Of a stretch of 64,000 nt of DNA, positions 33,220 to 43,459 are shown in pieces. Position 1 is the stretch's first letter. Each line of letters starts with the position of its first letter. Where the stretch lies: NCBI RefSeq assembly GCF_010093595.1, contig NW_022985461.1, positions 466,999 through 530,998 of the forward strand, given 5' to 3'. The stretch is from Mytilinidion resinicola. Its lineage: Eukaryota > Ascomycota > Dothideomycetes > Mytilinidiales > Mytilinidiaceae. Under the pieces are notes generated by a model. That model searched no databases. It worked only from the letters and a program-made list of their open reading frames with translations, and was not told where the DNA came from. The position numbers were made by a program, and so were the translations under genes.

Positions 33220-35607
33220 TCACACAGCCTTCTCCTTCCCCTTCCCCTTCCCCTTCCCCTTCTCCTTCCCCTTCCCCTTTCCCTTCCCCTTCCCCTTTCC
33301 TTTTCCCCACCCCATCTCCCTCGCCTCCTTCAAACTCGGCCAGTCCCAGTCCCACTCGCACCCGCACCAGGCCTTCTTCTTCACTCTTTGCTCACACCTC
33401 TCACAAATCCCTTCCTCGCCAGCCCCATCAACGCAATTTCTTTCTTCGCTCTCAACATTAAGATCAGACTCCAAATCCCACCAGTCTTCTATCTCCCCTT
33501 CTTCCTCGCATTCCTGTTCCTGTTCCTTTTCCTTTTCTTTCGAAAGCGGGATAGAAGGCGCGGTAACAGGTATCCGACACCGCCATTTCGGACCCCGGGG
33601 GCGTGTCCTAGTTAACGGAATACTGGCATGCCACATGACCGGCCTCCCAACTCTCGCCTCGCCTTGCAGAACAGTCCAGCCCTCGTCGTCATTGTCAAAG
33701 TCCGAAGCAGTGGGCGAGGGGAGGACGTGCTCGAACTCTGTGGAGGTGGAGAGGTCTGAATAGGCTGGGAGGGGCGTGTCGGATGGCAGGGACGCGTCTA
33801 CCGGGTTGGTGGAAGACGAGGCAGAAGATGCGACCACCGAATGCTTCGCCGCGAACAGCCGACTCGGCGTAGGAAGTACCTGCGTTGCCGTGACTGAAGC
33901 TTGAGTGCTCCGACACCAGCACGGCTCCGCGTGTCCCATCTCCAAGAACTTCGTCAGCGACGCCCTCACTTCATCTTTCACCGAGAGTGGGGTGGGGCTT
34001 CGACGGGCCACTGGCGATGGGTCGCTGGAGTTGGGTCTGCACAGAATCTCAGGCGTCTCGCCCGCGTCCGCTTCCGTATAAACCCCTTCAACAGACACCT
34101 CGGGGTTTATGGGCGCGTATGGTGTCTCAGGCGGATAAGAAGACGTAGAAACGGACTCGTAGTGGCAGTTTTGCCATGTCCTCCAGTTCGAAAACGGCGG
34201 GGTGGAGGGAGTAGATGCAGAGGGCGTGATGACGGGACTAGCGCTGGCCGCGGGATTGTCGGAGACGCAGATATAGTCACTGGGAGCAGGAACGGTGCTA
34301 GACGCAGACGGTGTGGAGACAGGTAAGGCGTTGGATCGGCAGAGGGAGGAAGGGACCCACGGCGGTGCAGGTATTGGCTCAAGAGCCAAGGGCGGGGTAG
34401 TAGAGGAAGGGTAGGGTGTTGTAACACCGGGGCTCTGGCTTCTGGATCTCAGAGGGGAGACCGGAGCAGATGGCGGCCGCAAGAGGGCCCGGATAGCAGC
34501 GGCCGCGGCAGCGTGGTGTGGGAAAAAGCGCGAATTGCGGCGTGAGGTAGTATTGACACAGTCGGTACTGTGTTCTTGAGTCTCGGTCTGTGTGGCAAAA
34601 ACGGAGTCTTGAAGGAGATGTGGTCGCGGCCGATGAAAGGGAACGGTTATGGTTCCGCCTGTGGCTGAGGTAGATGAGGTTGTAGAGAGCGAAGAGCGGC
34701 GGCTGAAAGTCTTTCTGAGGATCGGTGATGAGCTCGGCGAGGGAGCTCCGGGACGGAAGGTAGCCGGCAAATTAAGAATGGACTGATTAAAGGATGTTTT
34801 CAGGAGTGGTGGGTGGATGGGTGGTGTTCGACGGCCGAATGTCGGAGTAGGGACTGTAGACTGTCTTGAGTGTGAGCTTTGACGGCTGAAGATGGCCCGG
34901 GCAGGTGGAGGTTTCGTGATAGAGGAAGCAGGCGGAGGTGGTCCTGCAGATTCGACTCTGCTCAGTGAGGCTTGCGGTGCCTCTAGCTTGCAGTCTTGAG
35001 AGTTGGGAGGACTCTCACGCGAGACCCTGCCTACGGTACTAGGCGTATCCGTGGATCTCAAGTCTGCGAATAGCTCATCAAAGACGTCAGATCGCAGTGG
35101 CTGCTTGGCCTTCATCTTGCTATGTCTTCCACCTCTTTTACCCCGGCGTCGCACAGCGAAGCGTTTCGAGGGCGGGGTGAAGTCGAAAGCCCAGCTAGAC
35201 TTGTCACCTCGCGAATCTAGCTGTGCTAGAATACTGAAACGGTTCTCTGCAATTATTCGTCAGAAGAGCGAGAGCAATGAACTCATCGAAGTGTAAAGCT
35301 CACCGTTCGGGTCAGAGCGAGGATGGTGCCCACAAGGAATAGCTGGAAATCTATCCTCCAGGTTCGACGGCTCCCAGATGCGACAGTCGCGGCATCTCGC
35401 TTCTTTCGGAGGTCGAGGAAGGGGATTTGAGGGCTTGGTTGTAGGTAAATCGGCGTCGTGGTTTTGTCTCGGCCCATGAGCATTGCTCTGATGAGGCATG
35501 CTATGTTGTTCAGGACTGGCGGATATGTGGTGATAGGTGTAGGGATAAAAGCTGGGAACGCGAACAACGAGTGACAAGTAGTTGGAGGCTGAATGGTTGG
35601 CTGCCAC
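33220..35607 (-). CDS. Hypothetical Ser/Pro-rich protein with C-terminal Lys-Gly tail
   Basis: Two exons (35607-35304 and 35246-33220) join in frame to 776 residues; a start at 35499 (MPHQSNAHGPRQ) would give 740. The N-terminal part has two Cys-x2-Cys/Cys-x-His-like groups (ARCRDCRIWEP, IPCGHHP), possibly a small zinc site. The rest is mostly disordered, rich in Ser, Pro and Thr, with a Cys-rich island near the C-terminus (EGICERCEQRVKKKAWCGCEWDWDWP). It ends in a Lys-Gly/Lys-Glu repeat of about 26 residues encoded by a hexanucleotide tract. I do not recognise the family. The frame is long, spliced and well bounded, so it is probably a real gene of unknown function. Confidence 0.65.
33230..33306 (+). 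repeat. CCCCTT-type hexanucleotide tract encoding the Lys-Gly tail
   Basis: About 75 bp of near-perfect CCTTCC units with occasional CTCCTT variants, read on the minus strand as alternating AAG and GGN/GAG codons. It ends right at the stop codon of the gene at 33220-35607. Confidence 0.85.
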
Positions 35608-36816
35608 TGTTGAGAGTGCATAGGATGGCTCTTGCTGGACTGGGTAGTCCGAGGAAAGAGAAACTGAGGCGAGGCAACAAACTGGAACTCTACCTGCGCC
35701 TGCTGCAAGATCAGAAGGTCCATATTCTCGCCCTCTAGAGTGTCTTCGGTCTCTGGTATATCAAACATCTCCGACTTCAGGTGATTCTGCAAGATATCCT
35801 AGCCTTTCAAGTAGTCATCTTCTGGCTGCCTGTAGGTCTGTGATTCTTAGACGGCAAGCTTCACACTTTTCGCACAACTATTGAGACATTAAAAGTCGAA
35901 GAAACCCACTACTTGTCCTAGCCCACTACTTCGTCCTAGGTAGATTTGGCACCCAAGGGTCCAGCGTCGTAATAAATGGCGAGCGACGACTATGAGAGTG
36001 AACTCGACGATGAGCGAAAATATGACGAGATTTGGTTTGCCAGCTGCGTCTCTTTCAAATTGCCCAGTCTACCAGAACATTGTTGTAAGGAACATGCGTA
36101 TCAGACAGATGATGACCGTAATGTTAAGCTTCGTCTGTGCTAAGGATCGCTATGAAGCCTACTTCTAGATTCCAATTATTGTGGCTTCACTTTCCGCCAG
36201 TTCGAAAATGCTAAAGACGAGAATCGCTCGAGCCAGTGAGGCCGTCGTTTAAATGCATTTGAGAAGGGAGTGAGGGTGTTTTCGAAGATGACTCCTTTTC
36301 TCATCTCTTGCCACTAGCATAAGGGTGCCATGTTGACCACCCTGATATATCTAAGATTTCTTACAGACTCTACAACTTTGTGATCGAAGCCTGATACTTA
36401 GTCGCCGTTACATTCCAGAGTTGCGATATTGTGTCGTAGCAGAAGATAAGTTGGTTACCGTTGCATTTGAGCTGTGTAGCAAATAAATCAACGTATTTAC
36501 TTGCATTCCGCGTCCATAGCGATATGGAAGGTCCTTATTCTATGGTTCGGCACAAAGAATCCCGCGCTACCTTGACTTTGACATTCATTCCTTCGCCGAG
36601 TCTCATCGTTTCTCCAGAAGATTGCAATTCGCGCATTTGTGATACCTACGGCCTCTACCAAACCCTCACGATGACGTGCGAGTAGCTGATACAGCGTTCT
36701 TTCTACTAGCACCTTAGCTGCGAGCTGTCTCCAGCAATCTCTGGCAAGAAATACTGGTGTAGTTATGGGCGAATACGGCCTTTTCTAAGTTCAGAAGTGT
36801 TGGTATTCTGCGCCTC
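35608..36816. other. Intergenic stretch between the Ser/Pro-rich gene and VPS22
   Basis: About 1.2 kb. A minus-strand frame reaching 35792 overlaps exon 1 of the neighbouring gene in another frame and is not protein-like. A 55-codon frame at 35976-36143 (+) with an acidic start (MASDDYESELDDERKYDE) is the only coding-like item and could be a relic. Confidence 0.45.
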
Positions 36817-37667
36817 TCATGACCCTGCCGCCTCATGGATGAAAGTGGGCGACCAGTATTCCGTCTCTTCAGCCTGGCGATCTACCCAGACGAGCGAATC
36901 TGTCATAAGATCATCAATCACAGCCATAGAGCGAACGCGAGTCCAGCCGAGATTGAGTTGCAGCATTGATGTGGTGACATAACCAAGGACCTGTATAGCT
37001 TCGAGGACGGTGGTCTGATCCGTGTTGAGTTCCTTAGGAACAGAGCGGATCATTTGGTTGTGGCCGAGCTTCATGATGGTGAAGCCTGATCCGAGGGGAC
37101 CGAGTGAAGATACGGCGCGCAGAACATCATCGCTAGACACATTATGAGCTCATTTTCCGGGTGGTCGTATAATCTGTAAAGGCCATTTGCTTACTCTGAA
37201 ACCTCCATTCCTCCCCCAATACCCTTGCCCTTTTGAACGCGCTGCCGTACTTCCGCTACAGCTATTATACCCCCGTTCTCTGCCCGAGTATCTCGACAGA
37301 CCTCCACCACACGCACTGCCAGCTCGAAGTAGAAATCATTTACGCTGCCTCCGAGCATCTGTGCCCAAAAGCTGCCACCGTCTTTCCCCCCACCACCGGC
37401 TGCTTTGTGATGTGAAGACGCCAGAGGGTCAACACCGATGGCGTTACACATACGAGCAAACTCGGCGCGGAAGGTTGGATTTGAGCGAATGTCTTTGGCG
37501 TGCGTGATGCTGAACTGGTGGAGAAGCTGCTGGAAGACGGAGAGCTGGGTTTGGAGGGAGTCGGACTGGGCGGACCGTAGGGCGTTGCCGTGGGAGGCAT
37601 ATTGCGCGGTGCTAATGTGGTTGCGCGTGAAGGCACTGAGGCCAACACCGCGGCGATTCGAGGACAT
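36817..37667 (-). CDS. VPS22: ESCRT-II subunit VPS22/SNF8 (EAP30)
   Basis: A subunit of the endosomal ESCRT-II complex (with Vps25 and Vps36) that sorts ubiquitinated cargo into multivesicular bodies. Exons 37667-37195 and 37132-36817 (intron of 62 nt) give 262 residues, the usual length. The N-terminus MSSNRRGVGLSAFTRNH is a hallmark of the family. Two winged-helix domains follow, including NDFYFELAVRVVEVC in the first and DDVLRAVSSLGPLGSGF, then TVLEAIQVLGYVT in the second. A Gly-rich insert (AAGGGGKDGG) sits in the middle. It is divergent from RPL7, with about 207 bp between start codons. Confidence 0.93.
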
Positions 37668-37874
37668 GTTGTATAGTTTGAGATTGTTGGCTGGTGAGGA
37701 TTGATGGAGGGGAGGGTCGTCGAGGAGTAGCACGTGCTGTTAGCAGGGATTAGCGCCCAGAAATGCGGCCCGGCAGCTGTTCCGTGATTACTAAGGCCCA
37801 CCACACGAAAATCTACTTTCCTCAATCTTCTTCTTCGTCGATGCCAACAAGCCCGGACTCCGACAACAGCAGCC

Positions 37875-39384
37875 ATGTCTCCCACCAAGAAGACCTCGTG
37901 AGTGTCTCCGCCTCTCCTGTGCTGATATCCGAGATGCAATTCAGATGGTCGGTCTTTCTCGCTGGGCTCGCTGCTTGTCAGCGCCAGCTCGATTCTTCCT
38001 GCGTCTCAGTCCTCTCAAGCATGGGCTTAGCTGCTCATCTTGTTAGAATGTGAGATCGGGGTATTGGGAATGAAGCAACCCTTCTTCCTCAAATTTATAT
38101 GCCGTCCCCCTTGGGGTACGCGCATCTCTTCTCGAACTTCTGTTTGGGGTCTTGTCGATTGAGACAGGTCATTTGTCGCACGCGCGCTGGTCAGCAGCAT
38201 TGCGATGGCATTGTCCTCTCCCATTGACCAAATACATATCATCGAGTTCAACCTCCAGTTGAGAATGCCGCACTGGCTGCAATTCTCTTCTCGGACTGTA
38301 CACTTTTTGTGTTCACCAGACCATTCTGACCATTCTCGTGTATTGCAGGACCGCTCCCACCAAGGACTCCATCCTCGTCCCGGAGACCCTCTTGAAGTAA
38401 GCCGACCCTCAATCTACTCCATCGCCGTCACATACTCACAACAGTGCAGGAAGAGGAAGTCCCAGGAGAAGGAACGTGAGGCCCGGGCTGCGGATCTCCA
38501 GAAGAAGCGCAAGGTAGGCGCATACTCTCACATGTCTTGCAATTGGGAGGGAGATTATGGTGATGATACCTACCAATCATAACGACTAGACCCAGGTCAA
38601 TGCTGTCGTCTTGTTAACCATCTTTCGGGACTGATCAGTCAACCTCCCAAATTGCTTTTGCATGTCTTTACGAATTGGAACTATGCTGATGTCCTTCCAC
38701 AGGCCAACAAGGAGAAGCGTGCCGTCATCTTCAAGCGCGCCGAGTCGTACGTCAAGGAGTACCGTGATGTAGAGAGGGAGAAGATCCGCCTATCCAGGGA
38801 AGCCAAGCAGGAGGGATCTTACTACGTCCCAGCCGAGCCCAAGCTCGTCTTTGTCGTCCGCATCAAGGGGTATGCCGCATCCTTACCTTCTTTAAACTAC
38901 AACAATTTACTGATGATGTCTTAGTATCAACAAGATCGACCCCAAGAAGAGGAAGACGCTCCAGCTGTTGCGTCTTCTCCAGATCAACAATGGTGTCTTC
39001 GTCCGCCTCACCAAGGCCACGTCCGAGATGTTGAAGATCGTTGAGCCCTTCATTGCCTACGGTTACCCCAACCTCAAGAGCGTCCGTGAGCTCGTCTACA
39101 AGCGCGGTTACGGCAAGATCGACAAGCAGCGCATCGCGCTGACGGACAACGCTATCATCGAGGAGTCGCTTGGCAAATACGGCATCATCTGTGTGGAGGA
39201 TCTGATCCACGAGATCTTCACCGTCGGCCCCAACTTCAAGCAGGCCAGCAACTTCCTGTGGCCGTTCAAGCTGAGCAACCCCACTGGTGGTTTCCGGCCG
39301 CGGAAGTTCAAGCACTTCATCGAGGGTGGTGACTTGGGCAACCGCGAGGACAAGATCAATGCTCTCATCAAGCAGATGAACTAG
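37875..39384 (+). CDS. RPL7: 60S ribosomal protein uL30 (L7)
   Basis: A structural protein of the large ribosomal subunit. Five exons (37875-37897, 38349-38396, 38450-38513, 38703-38869, 38925-39384) join in frame to 253 residues. The N-terminus MSPTKKTS is followed by a basic extension, then [42 protein letters not shown] and the C-terminal [19 protein letters not shown], all family blocks. Intron 1 is long (451 nt) and intron 3 (189 nt) carries a C/D box snoRNA, as in yeast RPL7A/B introns. Codons are strongly biased to C-ending forms, as expected for a highly expressed gene. Confidence 0.96.
38551..38642 (+). ncRNA. C/D box snoRNA in RPL7 intron 3 (snR39b-like guide)
   Basis: A perfect C box GTGATGA (38560-38566) and a D box CTGA (38631-38634) lie within intron 3. 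They are flanked by an exact 8-bp external stem: TTGGGAGG (38543-38550) with CCTCCCAA (38643-38650). The 13 nt ACCATCTTTCGGG (38617-38629), one base before the D box, are complementary to the conserved large-subunit rRNA segment CCCGAAAGATGGT. By the D+5 rule the target is the G of CCCG, the position I recall as Gm805 in yeast 25S rRNA, guided there by snR39b. Ends are approximate. The D'/C' boxes are degenerate. Confidence 0.85.
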
Positions 39385-42022
39385 GCTACGACTTCAAAAG
39401 TTTGGAACGGGATGATTCATTTGCTGCATGCATAAAAGGAACGGGGTGCCTGTATCCTAGGTAGCTTGCTGAATACCACGGTTGATACCTCTATGGCGTT
39501 CAGGACGGTTCATAATGACAGTCACGAGTGCCGAAATTATGAAATTTACCAATGCATTGCCACTGTGTGACGCTAATGGAAAAACACTGTTACCATTATT
39601 GGTGTCATATGCGAGTCGGACACCCATCTCCTTCTGGCTGGAGTGGATATACACTTGTTGGGGCAGAGTGGGATAGGCTGCCACTCCGAACTACAGCCGG
39701 TTGGATGGGCTGCCGATGTCTGCTAACGGTAAAAACGGTCAGAGAAGAACACGACGCAAGTGAGCCGTGCCCCTCGGCGGCAGATGGTGGTGATTGCTGG
39801 CCGCGTCAGAGGAAGGATGACCACAGGCAGAAATAATCAATCCATGCAAAGATGTGCTCTGTTGCCTGGCAGCGTTGTGCGCGACTCAGAGAGGTTTGAG
39901 ACTTTGGGTGAGGATGTCGACTCGGTCTGGGCTGGGCGGATGACCGAGTGGCAGCAGCTGCTACCATCAACGTGACAGAGGACGAGTTTTCCGTGGGCTG
40001 CCGATCTGGAAGAAGAGGGAAGGATTTCACGTGCTGGGCCTTTGATTTGGGCGCATGCTAGCCAGAAAAGAAAAGGACGGTGTGTTGGTATGCATGGCGC
40101 CCACCAGCTTCGTGGGCAGAGACGGCACGAGGGCCGCTGTATGACGGAGTGGTAAGTCTGCTTTTGCCTCTCCCTCTCAGACTTCTCGATTTCCAACCGA
40201 ACTCTGATGGCAGTGCTGCAATCGGACCCTGGCCGTCCGCGAACAAACCTGGCTAGCCGTCGCCGTCCCGAGTTGGTCCATCATCCTCGGTGCATCTCGT
40301 CCTGCTGCTTGACGTCGTCGCGGGAGCCGACCCAGACGACGGGCGAAGGGCGTCGGTAGCACCACCACACCAGGCCACAGATGCAGCGCAGACGCAGATG
40401 CAGCAGTGGGGTGGTGAGCACGAGCAGGACGGTCGTCGCCCCAAGACAGAGCCAATAAGTGCGCGCCCGGATGCTGCATCGGGGTCAGTATATGTATCGT
40501 CTGCGCGGACCGAAAGGAGCTAAATTTACTGCCTGCCATCGTGACTCGTAACGGCTGTCTCAAGCATGAGGCACCCGCTGCTGCACGCTGCGTCCAGCAC
40601 GGGCTGCAGCGCGAGAGCAGTAGCCGCTCGTGGCCTCCGACGTGGCCGGCTGCTCGATCGAGGGAGCGTGGGTCGCCAGCGGCGGCAACGAGAGGGCGTC
40701 TGCTGCCGTCCCGACCAGACGCAGGACGCTGGAGCGCGGTGCTGTGCTGTGACTGTGGTGCGGTGCTTCTGCGCCCTCGCCCTGATGTTGGAGGATTGAG
40801 GCCACTCACCACCCGGCAGCGTGGACCGGCAGCGTGGACCGGCAGCTCTAAAAGCAGCTCTGCGCGGGCCGTGGAGCTGGGCGTGTCGCGGGCTGACGGA
40901 GGCGAAGCAGGCCAGCAGCAGGGCGGCGATGGGCCCGTCGTTGGCTCTAACCGTGGGCGGCCGAAATCAGGTCGAAAAAGGGGTCCTGGCCGTTCGGTGC
41001 GTGTGGAAACCCAGCGGCCGCTGATTGGCCGGCCCGACACTCTCTGTCATCCGGCGCTCAGCTTTTCCTCGCCGCCGTGGACCGACTGCCAGTTCGTTGG
41101 CCTCCACACATCCACCACCACCCGCTGCTCGCTCTCCGTCTCTCCATCACCACCATCCTCCTTCCGCCACCCTCTTCTCTCCGCACGCTGCTCGTCGTGT
41201 GCTGCGCTTCGCAAGCCTGCCGCCCCGACCGTCCGTCTACCCTCTCCCCGGTGGCTGAGTCGCTGCGCTTCTCCGGAGACGGACTCTTCGCTGAGCCAAA
41301 AAAGCCGCCTCGACACCCGCTGCCCTGCACAACACCACGTCGGCCCACGCCCTCGGACTTGACGACACGCTTCGACTTCACGACCTGCTTTGCACCTTCT
41401 AGCGTTCAGCGCCTGCTGCGTCCATCACTCGGCTTCTCATCCTCCCTCAGCCGCGACCTCGGGAACCCACGTCTACGTCTACGTCTACGTCTCTCCGCCC
41501 AGTTCCAGCTGCCTTCCAGTGGCGATCTATTGATTTAGGCTTCGTCCTGGACTCCGCATTGAGCGTGTGAACACGTCACGCCACCGCCGCCTCGGCCCGC
41601 GTCACCAAGCAGAGCTCGACGTTGACCGACGACGCGACCGACATTCACCTTCACCTGTGGAAGCCCACCCTCCGCGCCATCAACACACCTCATTCTTCCC
41701 GCAACATCCCATCGGCCCAACATCTTTGAGGAAACTCTGCAGGCCCCGCCGCATTGTCTGGCTGAGACTCACGCGCTCCATCACCTTCCGACCTGCTTTC
41801 CTCCTTTGGCAAAGTACCTTCAAGCAATCATCTTTGTGCATGAGAGGAGCTTATTAGCCCGCGTCCGCCGGTTCGCTGAAGAGCGTGCGCTCAGGTTTTC
41901 CTTCGGTCGGGAGTAGAGGAAACTGTACGTGCGCTTGACTAACTGGGTCAATTCCACAAGCTGACAACTCTTCAGGGTATTCTTGTGCCGGTTCCTCTTG
42001 TGCAATCGCCACTGCATCTGCC
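39385..42022. other. Long GC-rich gene-free stretch and presumed leader of the cyclin gene
   Basis: About 2.6 kb. Long frames at 40177-41040 (-) and 40541-41362 (+) are mirror shadows of each other, Arg/Pro/Ser-rich, and match no family. A probable 5'-UTR intron precedes the cyclin (donor GTACGT near 41930, TTGACTAAC branch-like sequence, CAG near 41974). A four-copy ACGTCT microsatellite lies at 41469-41492. The part from about 41000 on is CT-rich, as in fungal leaders. Confidence 0.5.
41469..41492 (+). repeat. ACGTCT microsatellite, four copies
   Basis: Four exact ACGTCT units sit in the presumed leader region of the cyclin gene. Confidence 0.9.
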
Positions 42023-43459
42023 ATGCCATCATTCTACCCTCGCAACATGCCCCGCCAGTTGCCTCTGACTCCTCCGGACTTCGTCCCCAGCTACAACACC
42101 AACGGCTGCGGCAATATGCAGCCCCAGCAGCCGCAGTACCCCACCCAGCAGGGCCAGCGACAAGATGAGGGTTACGATTTCGCCGATCGCTATGGCCAGC
42201 TGTCCATCGCGGTTCCGCCGATGTACCCACAGTCCGGCACCTATCTGAGCAGCGCGCCTCCGGCCCTGCCACCCTCAAATTCCTACTACGAGCCTATGGG
42301 TGCGCCCATCTTGCCGCCAATGCGCGTCCACAATGGCCCTCGGATGGGAGAAGCAGCGATGCATCAGCGCCGTGCGCAGGATCAGCCCCAGCGCAATCAG
42401 CCACCAAAGGAAGACAAATCCGTTGGTGGAGTGTCCGCGAAGCTGGACTACGATATGGAAGTCATGACTGACTTCGTCACCGCAATGGCTCACGGAATGT
42501 ACGAAATCTACTCCCTTCGAATCTGCCTCGCAGACATTGACGTATTCCGAAGCATTTCACCAGCCAAAGAACTCCCCCCCTCATACCGTAGATGGGTCGG
42601 GCAAGTCTTGTGCGCGACTAGACTGCCTTCAGCCACAATCCTGCTCAGTCTGCACTACTTGTCCTCGCGATTGTCTATGCTCTCTACTGGAGGCGGGCCT
42701 TCTGAGGTTGACATGTATCGCACCGTCACTGTTGCTTTGATCATGGGCAGCAAGTTCCTCGACGATAATACATTCATCAACCGCTCCTGGGCAGAGGTCA
42801 GCGGCATCGCCGTGGCAATCTTGAATGAGATGGAGACAGAGTGGCTTATTGCCATTGACTTCAAGCTCCATCGCGACCCAGCGGAGCAGCAGGGCTGGTG
42901 TTCCTGGAATGAGCATTGGAAGGAGTATCAGCGGGTTCAGCTTCATCGCCCTAACACGCTTAGTCCGATCGACACTACAGTGCAGCGCCAGCGCGTTCTC
43001 AATCAGAACAAGCCGCTCCCACCGACACCCCTCCATCAATCGTTCGGTCAGTGTCCCGCGTACGAGTTTGGCCCGAAGCCGCAGTCTCAGTACAGCACTC
43101 CTGCCTACTCTCAGTACGATCCTTGGCTGGTTCCCCGCTCTGCGACCGACAACTCTCCTGCATCGGCGCCAACCACAGGGCCGACGACTCCGGAGTACTA
43201 TGGTGGACCGGGTACCTGGGCGCCGCCCGAAGGCTATTCGCGACGTACCATGTTTGGCTTCTCCTCGCTGTCTCAGCCACCGCACCAGTCTCAGCCGCAC
43301 CAGCAGCCAGCCAACTACGGCCCACCTGCTTACACGCCTCAGTACAACACACCGGTCTGGAGCAATCACCCGGTCAACTGCTCTTGCATGTACTGTGCCC
43401 AGAGACAGCCATCTTACTTCATGGCTCCAGGATATGGACCCCAGTCTGTTGCAGGCTAA
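42023..43459 (+). CDS. Pho85-type (PCL/Clg1-like) cyclin
   Basis: A 478-residue intronless protein with an N-terminal Pro/Gln-rich region (about 1-125), a cyclin box of the Pho80/PCL type (about 135-300) and a Gln/Pro/Tyr-rich tail. Cyclin-box landmarks are VTAMAHGMYEIYSLR, ATILLSLHYLSSRLSM, VALIMGSKFLDDNTFINRSW and ILNEMETEWLIAIDFKLH. The Gln-rich flanks resemble yeast Clg1 more than Pho80. Such cyclins activate the Pho85/PHOA kinase in nutrient, conidiation or autophagy control. The tail contains a Cys pair (NCSCMYC). The start MPSFYPRNMPRQLPLTPP follows a probable leader intron. Confidence 0.85.
   Translation: MPSFYPRNMPRQLPLTPPDFVPSYNTNGCGNMQPQQPQYPTQQGQRQDEGYDFADRYGQLSIAVPPMYPQSGTYLSSAPPALPPSNSYYEPMGAPILPPMRVHNGPRMGEAAMHQRRAQDQPQRNQPPKEDKSVGGVSAKLDYDMEVMTDFVTAMAHGMYEIYSLRICLADIDVFRSISPAKELPPSYRRWVGQVLCATRLPSATILLSLHYLSSRLSMLSTGGGPSEVDMYRTVTVALIMGSKFLDDNTFINRSWAEVSGIAVAILNEMETEWLIAIDFKLHRDPAEQQGWCSWNEHWKEYQRVQLHRPNTLSPIDTTVQRQRVLNQNKPLPPTPLHQSFGQCPAYEFGPKPQSQYSTPAYSQYDPWLVPRSATDNSPASAPTTGPTTPEYYGGPGTWAPPEGYSRRTMFGFSSLSQPPHQSQPHQQPANYGPPAYTPQYNTPVWSNHPVNCSCMYCAQRQPSYFMAPGYGPQSVAG

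Noticed and set aside
37898..38348. Second snoRNA in the long intron 1 of RPL7
   Set aside because: A CTGA is present near the 3' end (about 38329), but the best C-box candidate (GCGATGG near 38200) has two mismatches and there is no external stem.
40177..41362. Two long opposing open frames (287 and 273 codons)
   Set aside because: They are GC-driven mirror frames of the same DNA, Arg/Pro/Ser-rich with no domain, lying in the presumed leader of the cyclin gene.
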